A stretch of DNA of 64,000 nt from DASPKM01 sp035628135 (GTDB taxonomy: Bacteria; Bacteroidota; Bacteroidia; Chitinophagales; Chitinophagaceae): contig DASPKM010000006.1 of assembly GCA_035628135.1 (NCBI GenBank), positions 372,001 through 436,000 of the forward strand. The letters are read 5' to 3'. The notes beneath the pieces are model-generated. The model worked only from the letters and a program-made list of their open reading frames with translations, was not told where the DNA came from and made no database searches. Below, piece by piece: positions 34,268 through 42,673 of this stretch. Within the stretch, counting starts at the first letter, position 1; each line of letters begins with the position of its first letter. Made by a program: the position numbers and the translations under genes.

Positions 34268-34372
34268 GTTACGGGTTATGCCCTAAGAACTCGCTTGAAG
34301 AATCATGCGTTACGGTAGTATACAACCGTAACGCATGAGCTCCGAAGGAGTCTTTAAGACATGACCCGTAAC
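34268..34372. repeat. 105-bp nested inverted repeat (15 x 7 nt) between convergent genes
   Basis: Outer arms GTTACGGGTTATG (34268-34280) and CATGACCCGTAAC (34360-34372) pair with one mismatch. An inner perfect 12-bp hairpin has ATGCGTTACGGT (34305-34316) and ACCGTAACGCAT (34325-34336). A CTCCGAAGGAGTC core lies at 34340-34352. The total is exactly 15 heptamers, the first and last being reverse complements. It separates convergent thrC and an outer-membrane protein gene; a terminator or RNA-stability role is plausible. Confidence 0.75.
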
Positions 34373-34407
34373 ACTGTTCAGCTATAATGGTTCTCCGCGC
34401 AATTCAT

Positions 34408-34992
34408 TTAAAATCCGAAGAGCAATCGCAAAGCACTGGTAAACTGCCTTACGTCCGAAGTGCTGGTCTCTGCAATATCGGTCAGGCCCGGAGTTACCCG
34501 CGCATTCACGGCCAGGTTGGGAGTGATTTTATAACCCAATCCAACATTCCAGCCCACGTTTATGTTCCTGTAAGCCTTCGATACATCTGTTTTTGCATCG
34601 TTGATCACTCTTTTTGCGTCCAGCAACAGCCCGATCTGCGGTCCTGTTTCAGCATATACGCCTGATTGCCCAAAGTCGTACCGCACCTGCACAGGCAGGT
34701 TAAGGTACCACAATCGATAGGTGTAGTCTACGGGAACATCGCCTTTGGTTCCCTGCATGCTGGCGTTGAGCTCGGGCGACAAGGAAAAATTGTTGCCTAA
34801 ACGCCACACCATACCCAGTGCAACCTGGGCGCCTACCAGCAATGATGCATCATCGGTACCATCACCGGTGAACTTGGAAAATGTGGGGCCGCCCCCGAAG
34901 TAAAACATTGATCTTGTGGTTGAACCCGTGTTTTGCGCCATTGCAACCGTCATCATCGCACACAGGCCCAGAGATAAACAAATTTTTTTCAT
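34408..34992 (-). CDS. Outer-membrane beta-barrel protein (PorT-like)
   Basis: 194 residues from the ATG at 34992; another ATG lies 6 bp upstream. A signal peptide ends near AMMTVAMAQ. The mature part alternates hydrophobic strands with Gly/aromatic turns (FYFGGGPTFSKF, LNLPVQVRYDF, VGWNVGLGYKITPNLAVNAR) and ends in Phe (LRLLFGF), as expected of an outer-membrane barrel of eight strands. Ligand unknown. Confidence 0.83.
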   Translation of the reverse strand: MKKICLSLGLCAMMTVAMAQNTGSTTRSMFYFGGGPTFSKFTGDGTDDASLLVGAQVALGMVWRLGNNFSLSPELNASMQGTKGDVPVDYTYRLWYLNLPVQVRYDFGQSGVYAETGPQIGLLLDAKRVINDAKTDVSKAYRNINVGWNVGLGYKITPNLAVNARVTPGLTDIAETSTSDVRQFTSALRLLFGF

Positions 34993-35116
34993 GGTCATCA
35001 ATAATTTGGTGAAAAATTGTAAGCACAATTCTTTATACCAATTCCAATGCCATGTCCCATTTAGGCAGGTTACGATGTGCGGTAGGGGCCATTTATCTAC
35101 AAAAACCCGCCAGTTA

Positions 35117-35148
35117 TTTAAAAAATAAGTCCGCCTGTTGGCGGACTT
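35117..35148 (-). terminator. Intrinsic terminator of the 35.2-kb outer-membrane gene
   Basis: A perfect 10-bp stem TAAGTCCGCC/GGCGGACTTA (35125-35134 and 35139-35148) with a TGTT loop is followed on the minus strand by a T-run (35124-35119). It starts 27 bp after the stop codon. Confidence 0.85.
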
Positions 35149-35175
35149 ACGTTAATGAGATCTGGTGCGCTGCTC

Positions 35176-35730
35176 TTAGAAAGCAAAACCGAGAGTGATA
35201 CCGGTTCTGATACCGAAACCATCAATGCTTCCGATAAGATCGAATTCAGCATTGGGATCGCTCTTGTCTGTCAGCTTACCCTTGTTATAAGAAGGTCCTG
35301 CAAACAGGTCCAGCACGAAACCGCTTTCCCATGTTTTTTCCCAACCTATCAGGGCACCACCACCGAAGGAGCTGTAAGAAGCTTTTACTTCGGGATCAGT
35401 GTTCTTGAACTTCACGGTGAAGTTCTGGTAGCGAACGAAGGGGCCAACGTAAACACCGTTCAATGCAGTTCTGTTACCAGCGAAATAGATACGGTATTCA
35501 GGCGTAATACCAAGGCCGGAATATTTCAGATCGCTGATGCCAACACCGGTATAGAAAATACCGAGCTGAATTGAAGAGTTTGCGCTGATAGCTCTTTCGT
35601 AAGCTACGTTACCTGTAGCGAAAGCAAGAGACAGAGGATTCAGTTTAACAGCGTTTTGAACGCCGTTGTCCTGAGCTTTAAGGGCAGTAGCTGCAACTAA
35701 CAAAGAAGCAGCAAGTAACACTTTTTTCAT
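35176..35730 (-). CDS. Outer-membrane protein, DUF3575-like
   Basis: 184 residues. Clear signal peptide MKKVLLAASLLVAATALKAQ. The mature part begins AVKLNPLSLAFATGNVAYERAI, typical of DUF3575-type small barrels, with later strands GVYVGPFVRYQNF and YSSFGGGALIGWEKTW and the C-terminal TGITLGFAF ending in Phe. It is flanked by a -7 promoter and a strong terminator, so it is a single, probably well-expressed gene. Confidence 0.83.
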   Translation of the reverse strand: MKKVLLAASLLVAATALKAQDNGVQNAVKLNPLSLAFATGNVAYERAISANSSIQLGIFYTGVGISDLKYSGLGITPEYRIYFAGNRTALNGVYVGPFVRYQNFTVKFKNTDPEVKASYSSFGGGALIGWEKTWESGFVLDLFAGPSYNKGKLTDKSDPNAEFDLIGSIDGFGIRTGITLGFAF

Positions 35731-35770
35731 GGTTTCAAATGTTTGTGTTAGGGTTGTGTTTTAGAAGTTG

Positions 35771-35778
35771 CAAACATA
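35771..35778 (-). promoter_or_regulatory. Candidate promoter -7 box (TATGTTTG)
   Basis: Exact TAnnTTTG match on the minus strand, 40 bp before the ATG at 35730. A TTTAG at roughly the -33 position may be the upstream element. Leader of about 35 nt. Confidence 0.5.
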
Positions 35779-35840
35779 TACAACTTTGCATATAAACTAA
35801 ATAGGCACACGCATTTTTTTTATTGTGTATGCGTGCAAAT

Positions 35841-35863
35841 AAAAAAAACCACATGTTTATGTG
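35841..35863 (-). terminator. Intrinsic terminator downstream of pruA
   Basis: On the minus strand a CACAT-AAAC-ATGTG hairpin (35863-35850) is followed by eight Ts (35848-35841). A second inverted repeat, CACGCAT/ATGCGTG, lies just beyond (35835 to about 35805). It ends the pruA transcript. Confidence 0.75.
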
Positions 35864-35900
35864 ACATGCGATTTTTAATAACGAACGAATAACAAATTTA

Positions 35901-37529
35901 TTATTGCGCCATAAATGGATAACGATAATCGGTCGGAGGTTGAAATGTTTCCTTGATGGTTCTAGCGCTTAGCCAGCGGTATAAATTCAGTATCGAACCT
36001 GCTTTATCATTGGTGCCCGAAGCCCTGGCCCCGCCGAATGGTTGTTGTCCAACCACAGCTCCTGTAGGTTTGTCGTTGATATAAAAATTACCCGCTGCAT
36101 TCCTCAGCATATTGGTGGCAAGTTCAATGGCCTCCCTGTCTCTCGATATCACTGCCCCTGTCAATGCATACGGAGAAGTAGAATCCACCAGTTTCAATGC
36201 TTCTTCAAAACGCTCGGCATCATATACGTGTAATGTCAACACAGGGCCGAATATTTCTTCGCACATGGTGATGTACCTGCCATCCTGCGCTTCTATAACG
36301 GTAGGTTCTATAAAATATCCTTTTGATTTATCGCACTTGCCTCCCACGATGATCTTCACGGAAGGATCGTTTTGCGCATTGTCGATATAGCTTTTTATTT
36401 TATCGAAGCTCTTTTCATCTATCACCGCGTTGATGAAATTGCCAAAGTCCTCCACGCTGCCCATCTTCATGCTCTTAAGTGTGTCCACGAGCTTTTTCCT
36501 GACCTCATCCGCCATATTGGATGGAATGTAAGCGCGGGACGCAGCAGAACATTTTTGTCCCTGGAACTCGAATGCGCCTCTTGCCAATGCCATTACCACT
36601 ACATCGGGATCGGCGCTCTTGTGCGCTATCACAAAATCTTTTCCACCGGTCTCGCCTACTATGCGCGGGTAAGATTTATAATTGCCCACGTTCTCGCCAA
36701 TGGTCTTCCACATGTTGTTGAACACACCCGTTGACCCGGTGAAATGAACGCCGCCAAAATCCCGGTGTGCAAAACATACTTTACCAATGGTGGGGCCATC
36801 TACATAAATAAGGTTGATGACGCCATCGGGCAGGCCCGCTTCTCTTAAAATGCGCATGAACATTTGCGCGGAATATATCTGCGTGTTGGCTGCCTTCCAC
36901 ACTACTACGTTACCGCACATGGCCGCCGATGTGGGCAGGTTGCCGCCGATGGCAGTGAAATTGAACGGCGTTACCGCCAATACGAATCCTTCGAGCGCAC
37001 GATACTCCATGCGGTTGTGCATACCCGGACTGCTGATGGGTTGTTGCCGGTATATTTCACTTAGAAAATGAACATTGAACCGCAGGAAGTCAATGAGCTC
37101 GCAGGCGCTGTCTATTTCGGCCTGGAATACGCTCTTGCTTTGTCCGAGCATGGTAGTGCCGTTCATATACGGCCTGTATTTGCCTGAGATGAAGTCGGCC
37201 GCTTTGAGAAAGATGTTCGCCCGGTTTTCCCAGCTCATGTTTCCCCATGATTCTCTCGCAGCCATGGCGGCATTGATGGCCTGGTGCACGTGCGATTCAT
37301 CGCCCGCATGAAAATGCCCGAGGGTATGCGCCAGTTCGTGGGGTGGATGAATGGGCGTTTTCCTGCCCGACCTTACTTCTTCCGATCCGATATACATGGG
37401 AATATCCATCTGCTGCGATTTCAATTCCTTTAATGTTTTTACGAGTGTTTCGCGTTCCGGCGATCCGGGCGCATAGTTGAATACGGGTTCGTTTTTGGGA
37501 AGGGGGTAATTGAAATAGCCGAGATTCAT
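35901..37529 (-). CDS. pruA: L-glutamate gamma-semialdehyde (P5C) dehydrogenase
   Basis: 542 residues, aldehyde dehydrogenase superfamily. NAD-binding and active-site landmarks: VTPFNFTAIGGNLPTSAA, VHFTGSTGVFN, the glutamate in VGETGGKDF, and the catalytic cysteine in FQGQKCSAASRAYIP. It oxidises glutamate semialdehyde to glutamate, the second step of proline breakdown. The first enzyme, proline dehydrogenase, is encoded at 56.2-57.5 kb, so the pathway is split between two loci. Own terminator downstream; prfB lies 26 bp upstream on the same strand. Confidence 0.95.
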   Translation of the reverse strand: MNLGYFNYPLPKNEPVFNYAPGSPERETLVKTLKELKSQQMDIPMYIGSEEVRSGRKTPIHPPHELAHTLGHFHAGDESHVHQAINAAMAARESWGNMSWENRANIFLKAADFISGKYRPYMNGTTMLGQSKSVFQAEIDSACELIDFLRFNVHFLSEIYRQQPISSPGMHNRMEYRALEGFVLAVTPFNFTAIGGNLPTSAAMCGNVVVWKAANTQIYSAQMFMRILREAGLPDGVINLIYVDGPTIGKVCFAHRDFGGVHFTGSTGVFNNMWKTIGENVGNYKSYPRIVGETGGKDFVIAHKSADPDVVVMALARGAFEFQGQKCSAASRAYIPSNMADEVRKKLVDTLKSMKMGSVEDFGNFINAVIDEKSFDKIKSYIDNAQNDPSVKIIVGGKCDKSKGYFIEPTVIEAQDGRYITMCEEIFGPVLTLHVYDAERFEEALKLVDSTSPYALTGAVISRDREAIELATNMLRNAAGNFYINDKPTGAVVGQQPFGGARASGTNDKAGSILNLYRWLSARTIKETFQPPTDYRYPFMAQ

Positions 37530-37555
37530 AGTAATGATTTACGATTTTAAATTGT

Positions 37556-38642
37556 TTAGTTCTCTTTCGACTGCATCAGGTACGCCTTGATGAATCCATC
37601 CAGTTCGCCATCCATCACCGGCTGTACGTTGCCCACTTCATAATCGGTGCGGTGGTCCTTGATCATTTTGTATGGATGGAAAACGTATGAGCGTATCTGT
37701 GAGCCCCATTCTATTTTTTTCTTATTGGCATTGGCCGCGTTCTTCATTTCTTCGCGGCGTCGCAATTCTTCTTCGTACAGGCGGCTCTTCAGCATCTTCA
37801 ATGCTTTTTCGCGGTTTTCTCCCTGCGTGCGCGCCTGCTGGCATTCTACGATGATGCCGCTGGGAATGTGCTTGAGCCTTACCGCTGTTTCTACCTTGTT
37901 CACGTTTTGTCCGCCCTTGCCGCCGCTTCGATAGAACTCCCATTCCAGGTCGGCCGGGTTTACTTCTACTTCAATGGTATCGTCGACCAACGGGTAAACA
38001 AATACTGAAGCGAAAGAAGTATGGCGCCTTGCATTGGAGTCGAACGGTGATATGCGTACGAGGCGGTGCACGCCGCTTTCGGCTTTGAGAAAGCCATAGG
38101 CAAATGAGCCTTCAAATTGAAGCGTGGCCGATTTAATGCCTGCGCCCTCGCCCTCCTGCAGGTCGAGTTCCGTTACTTTCCAGCCTTGCTTTTCGCCGTA
38201 CATGCGGTACATGCGCATGAGCATTTCGGCCCAGTCCTGGCTTTCGGTGCCACCTGCGCCAGAGTTTATCTGTAATACCGCAGGCAGCTCGTCCTCTGGT
38301 TCGTTGAGCGTGCTTTTAAATTCGGCTTCGTCTATTTGTTGTAATGCTGAAGTGTACGCTTGTTTCACGTCCTGTTCTTCTCCTTCGCCTGCTTTCCAGA
38401 AATCGAAGAGCACGGCAAAGTCTTCAACGGCGGTTTCCACCTGCTCGTACAATTTTACCCAGTATTCGTTGAGCTTGATGTCTTTCAGTATCTGGGTGGC
38501 GCGTTCGTTATCGTCCCAAAAACCGGGTGACAGGGTTAGTTGCTTGTCACGGATGATCTTGTCGCGGCGGTTGGCCACGTCAAAGATACCTCCCCAGTCC
38601 CTGAATGCGGGACCTCATATCCTTTAGTTGTTCCTGTGTCAT
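37556..38642 (-). CDS. prfB: Peptide chain release factor 2, programmed +1 frameshift
   Basis: The reading frame is split: ATG at 38642 gives 20 residues (MTQEQLKDMRSRIQGLGRYL), then TGA at 38582-38580. The long frame (37556-38578) continues after a +1 slip on CTT, giving L-D-V-A-N-R. Total 361 residues, normal for RF2. The GGQ loop is in YRSGGKGGQNVNKVE and the tripeptide anticodon region in the SPFD segment (ISPFDSNARR). RF2 reads UGA and UAA, so low RF2 levels favour the slip: an autoregulatory loop. Note that PrmC, its modifying enzyme, is at 9.0 kb. Confidence 0.95.
38579..38600 (-). promoter_or_regulatory. prfB recoding signal
   Basis: On the minus strand GGGGAGG sits just upstream of TATCTTTGAC. 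This reproduces the classical RF2 slip site CTT-TGA-C with an internal Shine-Dalgarno-like stimulator, in a lineage where Shine-Dalgarno leaders are rarely used for initiation. Confidence 0.93.
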
Positions 38643-38662
38643 AGGGCGCGAAGTTAAGGGAT

Positions 38663-39058
38663 TTACGCTACGTCTTCCGAGTCGTATACAACCACTTTGT
38701 TCCAAAGGTTTGCGCACTCTTCTACGAACTTCAGGTGTATGGGATCGGTTTGATAACTGTCCTGGTCGGCTTTGTTGTTAAAGATCACCAGCCAGGAGAT
38801 GGAATAGGAGCGGTCGATCACTTCGCGATCGGTGGCAGCGGGCTGCCCGATGTGAAATGTTTTGATGGTCTTTACTTTGGAGAGCCTTTGCAGGCCTTGC
38901 ACGAGTTTGTCCTTGTCGGTTTTGCTGTCGGGGTTCTTTAACCAGAAATATACATGGTGAACGAAGATGTTCTTTTCGGGCATGTTGCTTTGCATTGTGG
39001 ATGCAAATATAGCGGGTGTTGTGAGGGTTGCGGTGGTCAGGAATGCGCGGCGGTGCAT
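38663..39058 (-). CDS. Dabb-domain protein with Tat-like leader
   Basis: 131 residues from the ATG at 39058. The N-terminus MHRRAFLTTATLTTPAIFAS looks like a Tat-type export signal (RRAFL). The rest is a stress-responsive alpha/beta barrel: FVHHVYFWLKNPDSK, TFHIGQPAATDREVIDRSY and DPIHLKFVEECANLWN. Dabb domains form dimeric ferredoxin-like barrels; function is unknown in most bacteria. Confidence 0.85.
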   Translation of the reverse strand: MHRRAFLTTATLTTPAIFASTMQSNMPEKNIFVHHVYFWLKNPDSKTDKDKLVQGLQRLSKVKTIKTFHIGQPAATDREVIDRSYSISWLVIFNNKADQDSYQTDPIHLKFVEECANLWNKVVVYDSEDVA

Positions 39059-39161
39059 GTTTAATTGGTTTATGCGGTCAAATATACCGCAGGGCAAATT
39101 CACATTTCGTAAGGTTTTCGCTTAAAGTTTTCTGTTTACATTACTGTCAAAAATCGGCTGA

Positions 39162-39701
39162 TTGCTTAGCAAAACCTTTACGATATTGCTCCTGGCTTCT
39201 TGTTTAACTGCCCCGGGACAATCTCCACAAGCATTTACCTCTATAGAAGCATATAAGACCTTGCCGGGCGTAAGACTGATAACATCACTCGATACCAGCC
39301 TATTATCTCCGCATCCCGAAATAAGATTTGGAAGTTTTACGCGGCACCGGATGGAATTACACCCCGATGGAAAATACAAGCTGCTTCGGCGTGATTGCAC
39401 TACGCTTACGACCCTTGATAGCGGCACATGGAACATTGCCTTTGAAAGAATGGTAGAAATACAATCGCGAATATTTGGGAAAAAGCTGTATGACGTACTG
39501 GAATATGGCAGGTTCATTATTCTGGTTGAGTCGGTAGAAAGGCGGAAATTCGTCGACTTATTCCGCGACCTGCAGGCAAACGACACAGGACCGTTTATAT
39601 TTAATGATATATTGTATACGAAGGAAGATATAATTACCATGGGCCTTGGCATATACCATTTTGTAATTGAAAGGCGGCCGCGTTCCCAATTGACCTTTTA
39701 A
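39162..39701 (+). CDS. Secreted protein of unknown function (TTG start)
   Basis: 179 residues. An in-frame TGA ends directly before the TTG at 39162, so TTG is the only start that keeps the signal segment (LSKTFTILLLASCLTAPG; the cysteine may be a lipidation site). The mature protein contains FGSFTRHRMELHPDGKYKLL and IEIQ-like strands but no motif I recognise. It is the first of three same-strand secreted genes (39162-41246) spaced by 6-36 bp. Confidence 0.6.
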   Translation: MLSKTFTILLLASCLTAPGQSPQAFTSIEAYKTLPGVRLITSLDTSLLSPHPEIRFGSFTRHRMELHPDGKYKLLRRDCTTLTTLDSGTWNIAFERMVEIQSRIFGKKLYDVLEYGRFIILVESVERRKFVDLFRDLQANDTGPFIFNDILYTKEDIITMGLGIYHFVIERRPRSQLTF

Positions 39702-39737
39702 TGCTATGATATGCCCAAACCATTCAACCGGATCAAT

Positions 39738-40529
39738 ATGAAGTTACTCTTGCTGATAACCAGCTTATGGATTAGTGGGCGTCCATCAAAACCCTTGCCC
39801 GCACTCCACTATTTTTATAATAGCGGATGGATGATAGAAACCAGCAAGCATGCCATACTGATCGATTTTATCCCGCACCAGGCGTCCGGCAGCACATTTG
39901 ATCGTGTAAAACAGATGCTGCAGCAGGCCGCTGCGCGCAACAAGAAGATACTGGTAATGGTCACGCACGACCACCAGGACCATTTTGACCCGGCCGTATT
40001 ACAACTGCACAACGATGTTCCCGGAATAACATATATCCTTGGCTGGAATTACCAGGCGGCAACAGGAACTTCCATCCACACCCTGCTTCCGGGCGACAGC
40101 CTCATTCAACCTGCGTATAACGTTTACACACATACATCCACCGACGAGGGCGTTGGTTTCCTGCTGGAAATTGATGGCTTATCTATTTATCACGCCGGAG
40201 ATCATGCATTATGGGCCGAGCAGATATTACAACTATTTACCGATGAGCTGAAGGCCATCCGCGGCAAAACCAAACAAATCGATCTTGCCTTTATTCCCGC
40301 AGCAAGAGGCATGTTTACCAAATGCGCTTATGATAGCGTGATAGGAAAAGGAATACAATTAAGCTTAGACATACTGCAACCCACCGCCATTGCCCTGCAG
40401 CACGTGGGCTGTGAAGAAAAGTTATCGACCTACCAACAGGCCTATATGAATTTAAACCTGCCAAAAGACCGGCGGGTATGGGTTCTTCCATCGCGTTATA
40501 ACCAGGCTTTTCCATCGAAGGCAAATTAA
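39738..40529 (+). CDS. MBL-fold metallo-hydrolase, secreted
   Basis: 263 residues from the ATG at 39738 (in-frame ATG at 39711 is possible). A signal peptide MKLLLLITSLWISG is followed by a metallo-beta-lactamase fold with the metal motif THDHQDHFD at about 84-92 and a second histidine in IYHAGDHALW. It resembles UlaG/RomA-like proteins with a YNSGWMIETSKHAILIDF start. The substrate is unknown. Middle gene of a three-gene cluster. Confidence 0.82.
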   Translation: MKLLLLITSLWISGRPSKPLPALHYFYNSGWMIETSKHAILIDFIPHQASGSTFDRVKQMLQQAAARNKKILVMVTHDHQDHFDPAVLQLHNDVPGITYILGWNYQAATGTSIHTLLPGDSLIQPAYNVYTHTSTDEGVGFLLEIDGLSIYHAGDHALWAEQILQLFTDELKAIRGKTKQIDLAFIPAARGMFTKCAYDSVIGKGIQLSLDILQPTAIALQHVGCEEKLSTYQQAYMNLNLPKDRRVWVLPSRYNQAFPSKAN

Positions 40530-40535
40530 AGCTCT

Positions 40536-41246
40536 ATGAACAGGACCCGCATTGCAGGAACGATGTGTCGTGCATTTCTTACAACGCTATTGGCCATTGG
40601 CGCTTTGAGCGCTGCCGCACAACCAAGCAAATGGATCATAGCGGAAACCATCGACAGGGGCGATTACTTTTATATCCCTGCTTCCGCGCTTGCCGATTCA
40701 GTTCGCGTAATTGTTTACCAGGATAAAACGATGCAAAAAGCGAAACAAAATAAAAATCCTATCGAGCTTACCTGGGTAACGGGTTGTGTGGATGGATACT
40801 ACAACCTCGTAATTACACCTGAACAAATATTTCTTTGTACAGCTCACGATAATCCTAATCCCAGCCGCTTGTATTGGGCTATGGACATAGACAGCATTCA
40901 ATACACACAGATCAGAAAAGGCTTGAAGCAGCAGCCGCCTGCAGGCTTCGAGAACCAGTCAAGATCTTATACATCCTATATGCGGTATTGGGATGTGAAA
41001 TACAAGGACACATTCACACTGCCGCAAGACGACTGGACCGATGCAGACCTGAAACGCCATGGAGCATTTTGTAAGCTGGAGATGAAAACACAGTTGAAAA
41101 AATTCTTTGCCGTTCTGAATACTTATCTTGATGCCGGTAAAAAACTTGCTATTCCCGATGAAGCCAGCATAAAAAAAATCAAACCTAAATATTGGGGCCG
41201 CTCCCGCAAGGATGCGTTGGAGAGCATCAATGATTGGACACAATGA
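40536..41246 (+). CDS. Secreted protein of unknown function
   Basis: 236 residues. Hydrophobic leader with AFLTTLLAIGALSAAAQ, then a polar, tyrosine- and tryptophan-containing body (LTWVTGCVDGYYNLVITPEQ) and a lysine-rich C-terminus. No family recognised. Starts 6 bp after the MBL-fold gene. Confidence 0.65.
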   Translation: MNRTRIAGTMCRAFLTTLLAIGALSAAAQPSKWIIAETIDRGDYFYIPASALADSVRVIVYQDKTMQKAKQNKNPIELTWVTGCVDGYYNLVITPEQIFLCTAHDNPNPSRLYWAMDIDSIQYTQIRKGLKQQPPAGFENQSRSYTSYMRYWDVKYKDTFTLPQDDWTDADLKRHGAFCKLEMKTQLKKFFAVLNTYLDAGKKLAIPDEASIKKIKPKYWGRSRKDALESINDWTQ

Positions 41247-41307
41247 AACGTTGACCGCTCAACAAAAAGCAGCAACAAAATAATAACCATGGCACTCCAA
41301 TTGCATG

Positions 41308-41315
41308 TAATTTTG
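41308..41315 (+). promoter_or_regulatory. Candidate -7 box (TAATTTTG)
   Basis: Exact TAnnTTTG match 35 bp before the ATG at 41351, giving a leader of about 28 nt. Confidence 0.45.
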
Positions 41316-41350
41316 CATTTCCCATTCCTTCATTACACAAAACTAAACGC

Positions 41351-41773
41351 ATGAAACAGTTTTTTACGCGCTTGTTGATTGTACTTTTTACTGTTAGCTT
41401 CCTCTCCACTCCTGTTGCTTCCATTGGCATGACGGTGCCGGCTTCAACCGCTCCTGCTACCGAACCGAGCCCCGCTGCCGTTAAGGCTGCTTTGGAAGAA
41501 TTCAAAAGCCTTTCGCGCAAGGAACGCAAGTCCCGCGTGAAGGAGGCCAAAAAAACAATCAAGCAATTTAAAAAGGACACAAGAGCAGGCAAAGCCCCGT
41601 CTGATAACACGGTGCTGCTGGTGATACTTGCCATCCTGCTGCCGCCATTGGCCGTTTACCTGCACCAGGGCGAAGTAAATACAAAGTTCTGGATCAGCTT
41701 GCTGCTCACGCTGCTCTTCTGGTTGCCAGGCGTAGTGTACGCGCTGATCGTGATCCTGGGCGACGAAAGCTAA
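41351..41773 (+). CDS. YqaE/Pmp3-family membrane protein with long N-terminal extension
   Basis: 140 residues. Signal peptide (LLIVLFTVSFLSTPVAS), then a basic stretch predicted to be helical (FKSLSRKERKSRVKEAKKTI), then the Pmp3/YqaE double helix (VLLVILAILLPPLAVYLHQG and FWISLLLTLLFWLPGVVYAL). Typical Pmp3 proteins are only about 52 residues; the secreted N-terminal extension is a Bacteroidota variant. Pmp3 proteins influence membrane potential in yeast; role here unknown. Confidence 0.83.
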   Translation: MKQFFTRLLIVLFTVSFLSTPVASIGMTVPASTAPATEPSPAAVKAALEEFKSLSRKERKSRVKEAKKTIKQFKKDTRAGKAPSDNTVLLVILAILLPPLAVYLHQGEVNTKFWISLLLTLLFWLPGVVYALIVILGDES

Positions 41774-41793
41774 TAATTGAAAACATAATAGGA

Positions 41794-41882
41794 GTCATTA
41801 AGTCATTGGGTCATTAAGTCATTGAGTCATTGAGTTTGATTAGAAATAACTAATTTGCTTACTACCTAATGGCTTAATGACT
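41794..41882. repeat. 8-nt tandem repeat array with inverted return copy
   Basis: Five GTCATTRR units in exact 8-nt register lie at 41794, 41802, 41810, 41818 and 41826. After a spacer, GGCTTAATGAC (41871-41881) returns in inverted orientation (GTCATTAAGCC on the other strand). It ends at the start codon of the downstream hydrolase gene. Same unit as at 634-668. Confidence 0.8.
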
Positions 41883-42671
41883 ATGAAGCGACTCCTTTTC
41901 TTTTTGCTGCTGTTAATTGCGGCCTCATCCTTTGCGCAAGACACCGCCGCATATGCCAAACATTTATTTATAAAAGGAAAGGATACCCTTCCGTTCCGCA
42001 TCCTGTACCCGCTGAACTACGATGCAAAAAAACAATACCCACTAGTGCTGTTCCTGCATGGGGCGGGCGAAAGAGGCAACAATAACGCATTGCAACTGGT
42101 GCATGGCGCAAAACTCTTTGCAGACTCGGCCAACAGGATGCGCTATCCCGCCATCGTGGTGTTTCCTCAATGTCCCATCACCGATTTCTGGGCTAATATC
42201 AAGCTCCTCAAACCGCGCACAGACAGCATACCCAATCAATTTGAATACGCTTCAGCCGGCGAGCCGCGGTCTTCCCTGCTCATGGTAACCCAATTGATGG
42301 ATTCGCTGGCCCGCCTTAAAACGGTGAACAATAAACGAATATATATCGGCGGCCTCTCCATGGGTGGCATGGGCACATTTGAATTGCTATGGCGCAAGCC
42401 GGGTTTTTTTGCGGCTGCCTTTCCCATCTGCGGCGGTGGCGCTGAAAGTACGGCAGCGATCTATGGCAAGGATTTTCCAATCTGGATATTCCACGGTGCA
42501 AAAGATCCCGTGGTGGATGTGAACGATTCACGCAAAATGACCGCCGCATTGAAACAAGCCGGCGCCGATGTCCGCTATTCGGAATACCCAGCCGTTGGGC
42601 ACGATAGCTGGACCAACGCCTTTGCCGAACCCGAGCTGCTGGCCTGGCTCTTCGGTCAACAGAAGCAGTAG
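41883..42671 (+). CDS. Secreted alpha/beta-hydrolase (phospholipase/carboxylesterase-like)
   Basis: 262 residues from the ATG at 41883 (another ATG 6 bp upstream). Signal peptide ends near ASSFAQ. Catalytic triad visible: Ser159 in GGLSMGGMG, Asp207 in FHGAKDPVV, His239 in VGHDSW, with oxyanion HGAGERGNNN. It belongs to the dienelactone-hydrolase/feruloyl-esterase-like group; substrate unknown. The next gene starts 2 bp after the stop. Confidence 0.87.
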   Translation: MKRLLFFLLLLIAASSFAQDTAAYAKHLFIKGKDTLPFRILYPLNYDAKKQYPLVLFLHGAGERGNNNALQLVHGAKLFADSANRMRYPAIVVFPQCPITDFWANIKLLKPRTDSIPNQFEYASAGEPRSSLLMVTQLMDSLARLKTVNNKRIYIGGLSMGGMGTFELLWRKPGFFAAAFPICGGGAESTAAIYGKDFPIWIFHGAKDPVVDVNDSRKMTAALKQAGADVRYSEYPAVGHDSWTNAFAEPELLAWLFGQQKQ

Positions 42672-42673
42672 CC

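Noticed and set aside
34268..34372. Insertion sequence or integron attachment site
   Set aside because: No transposase or integrase nearby and no target duplication visible; kept as a repeat only.
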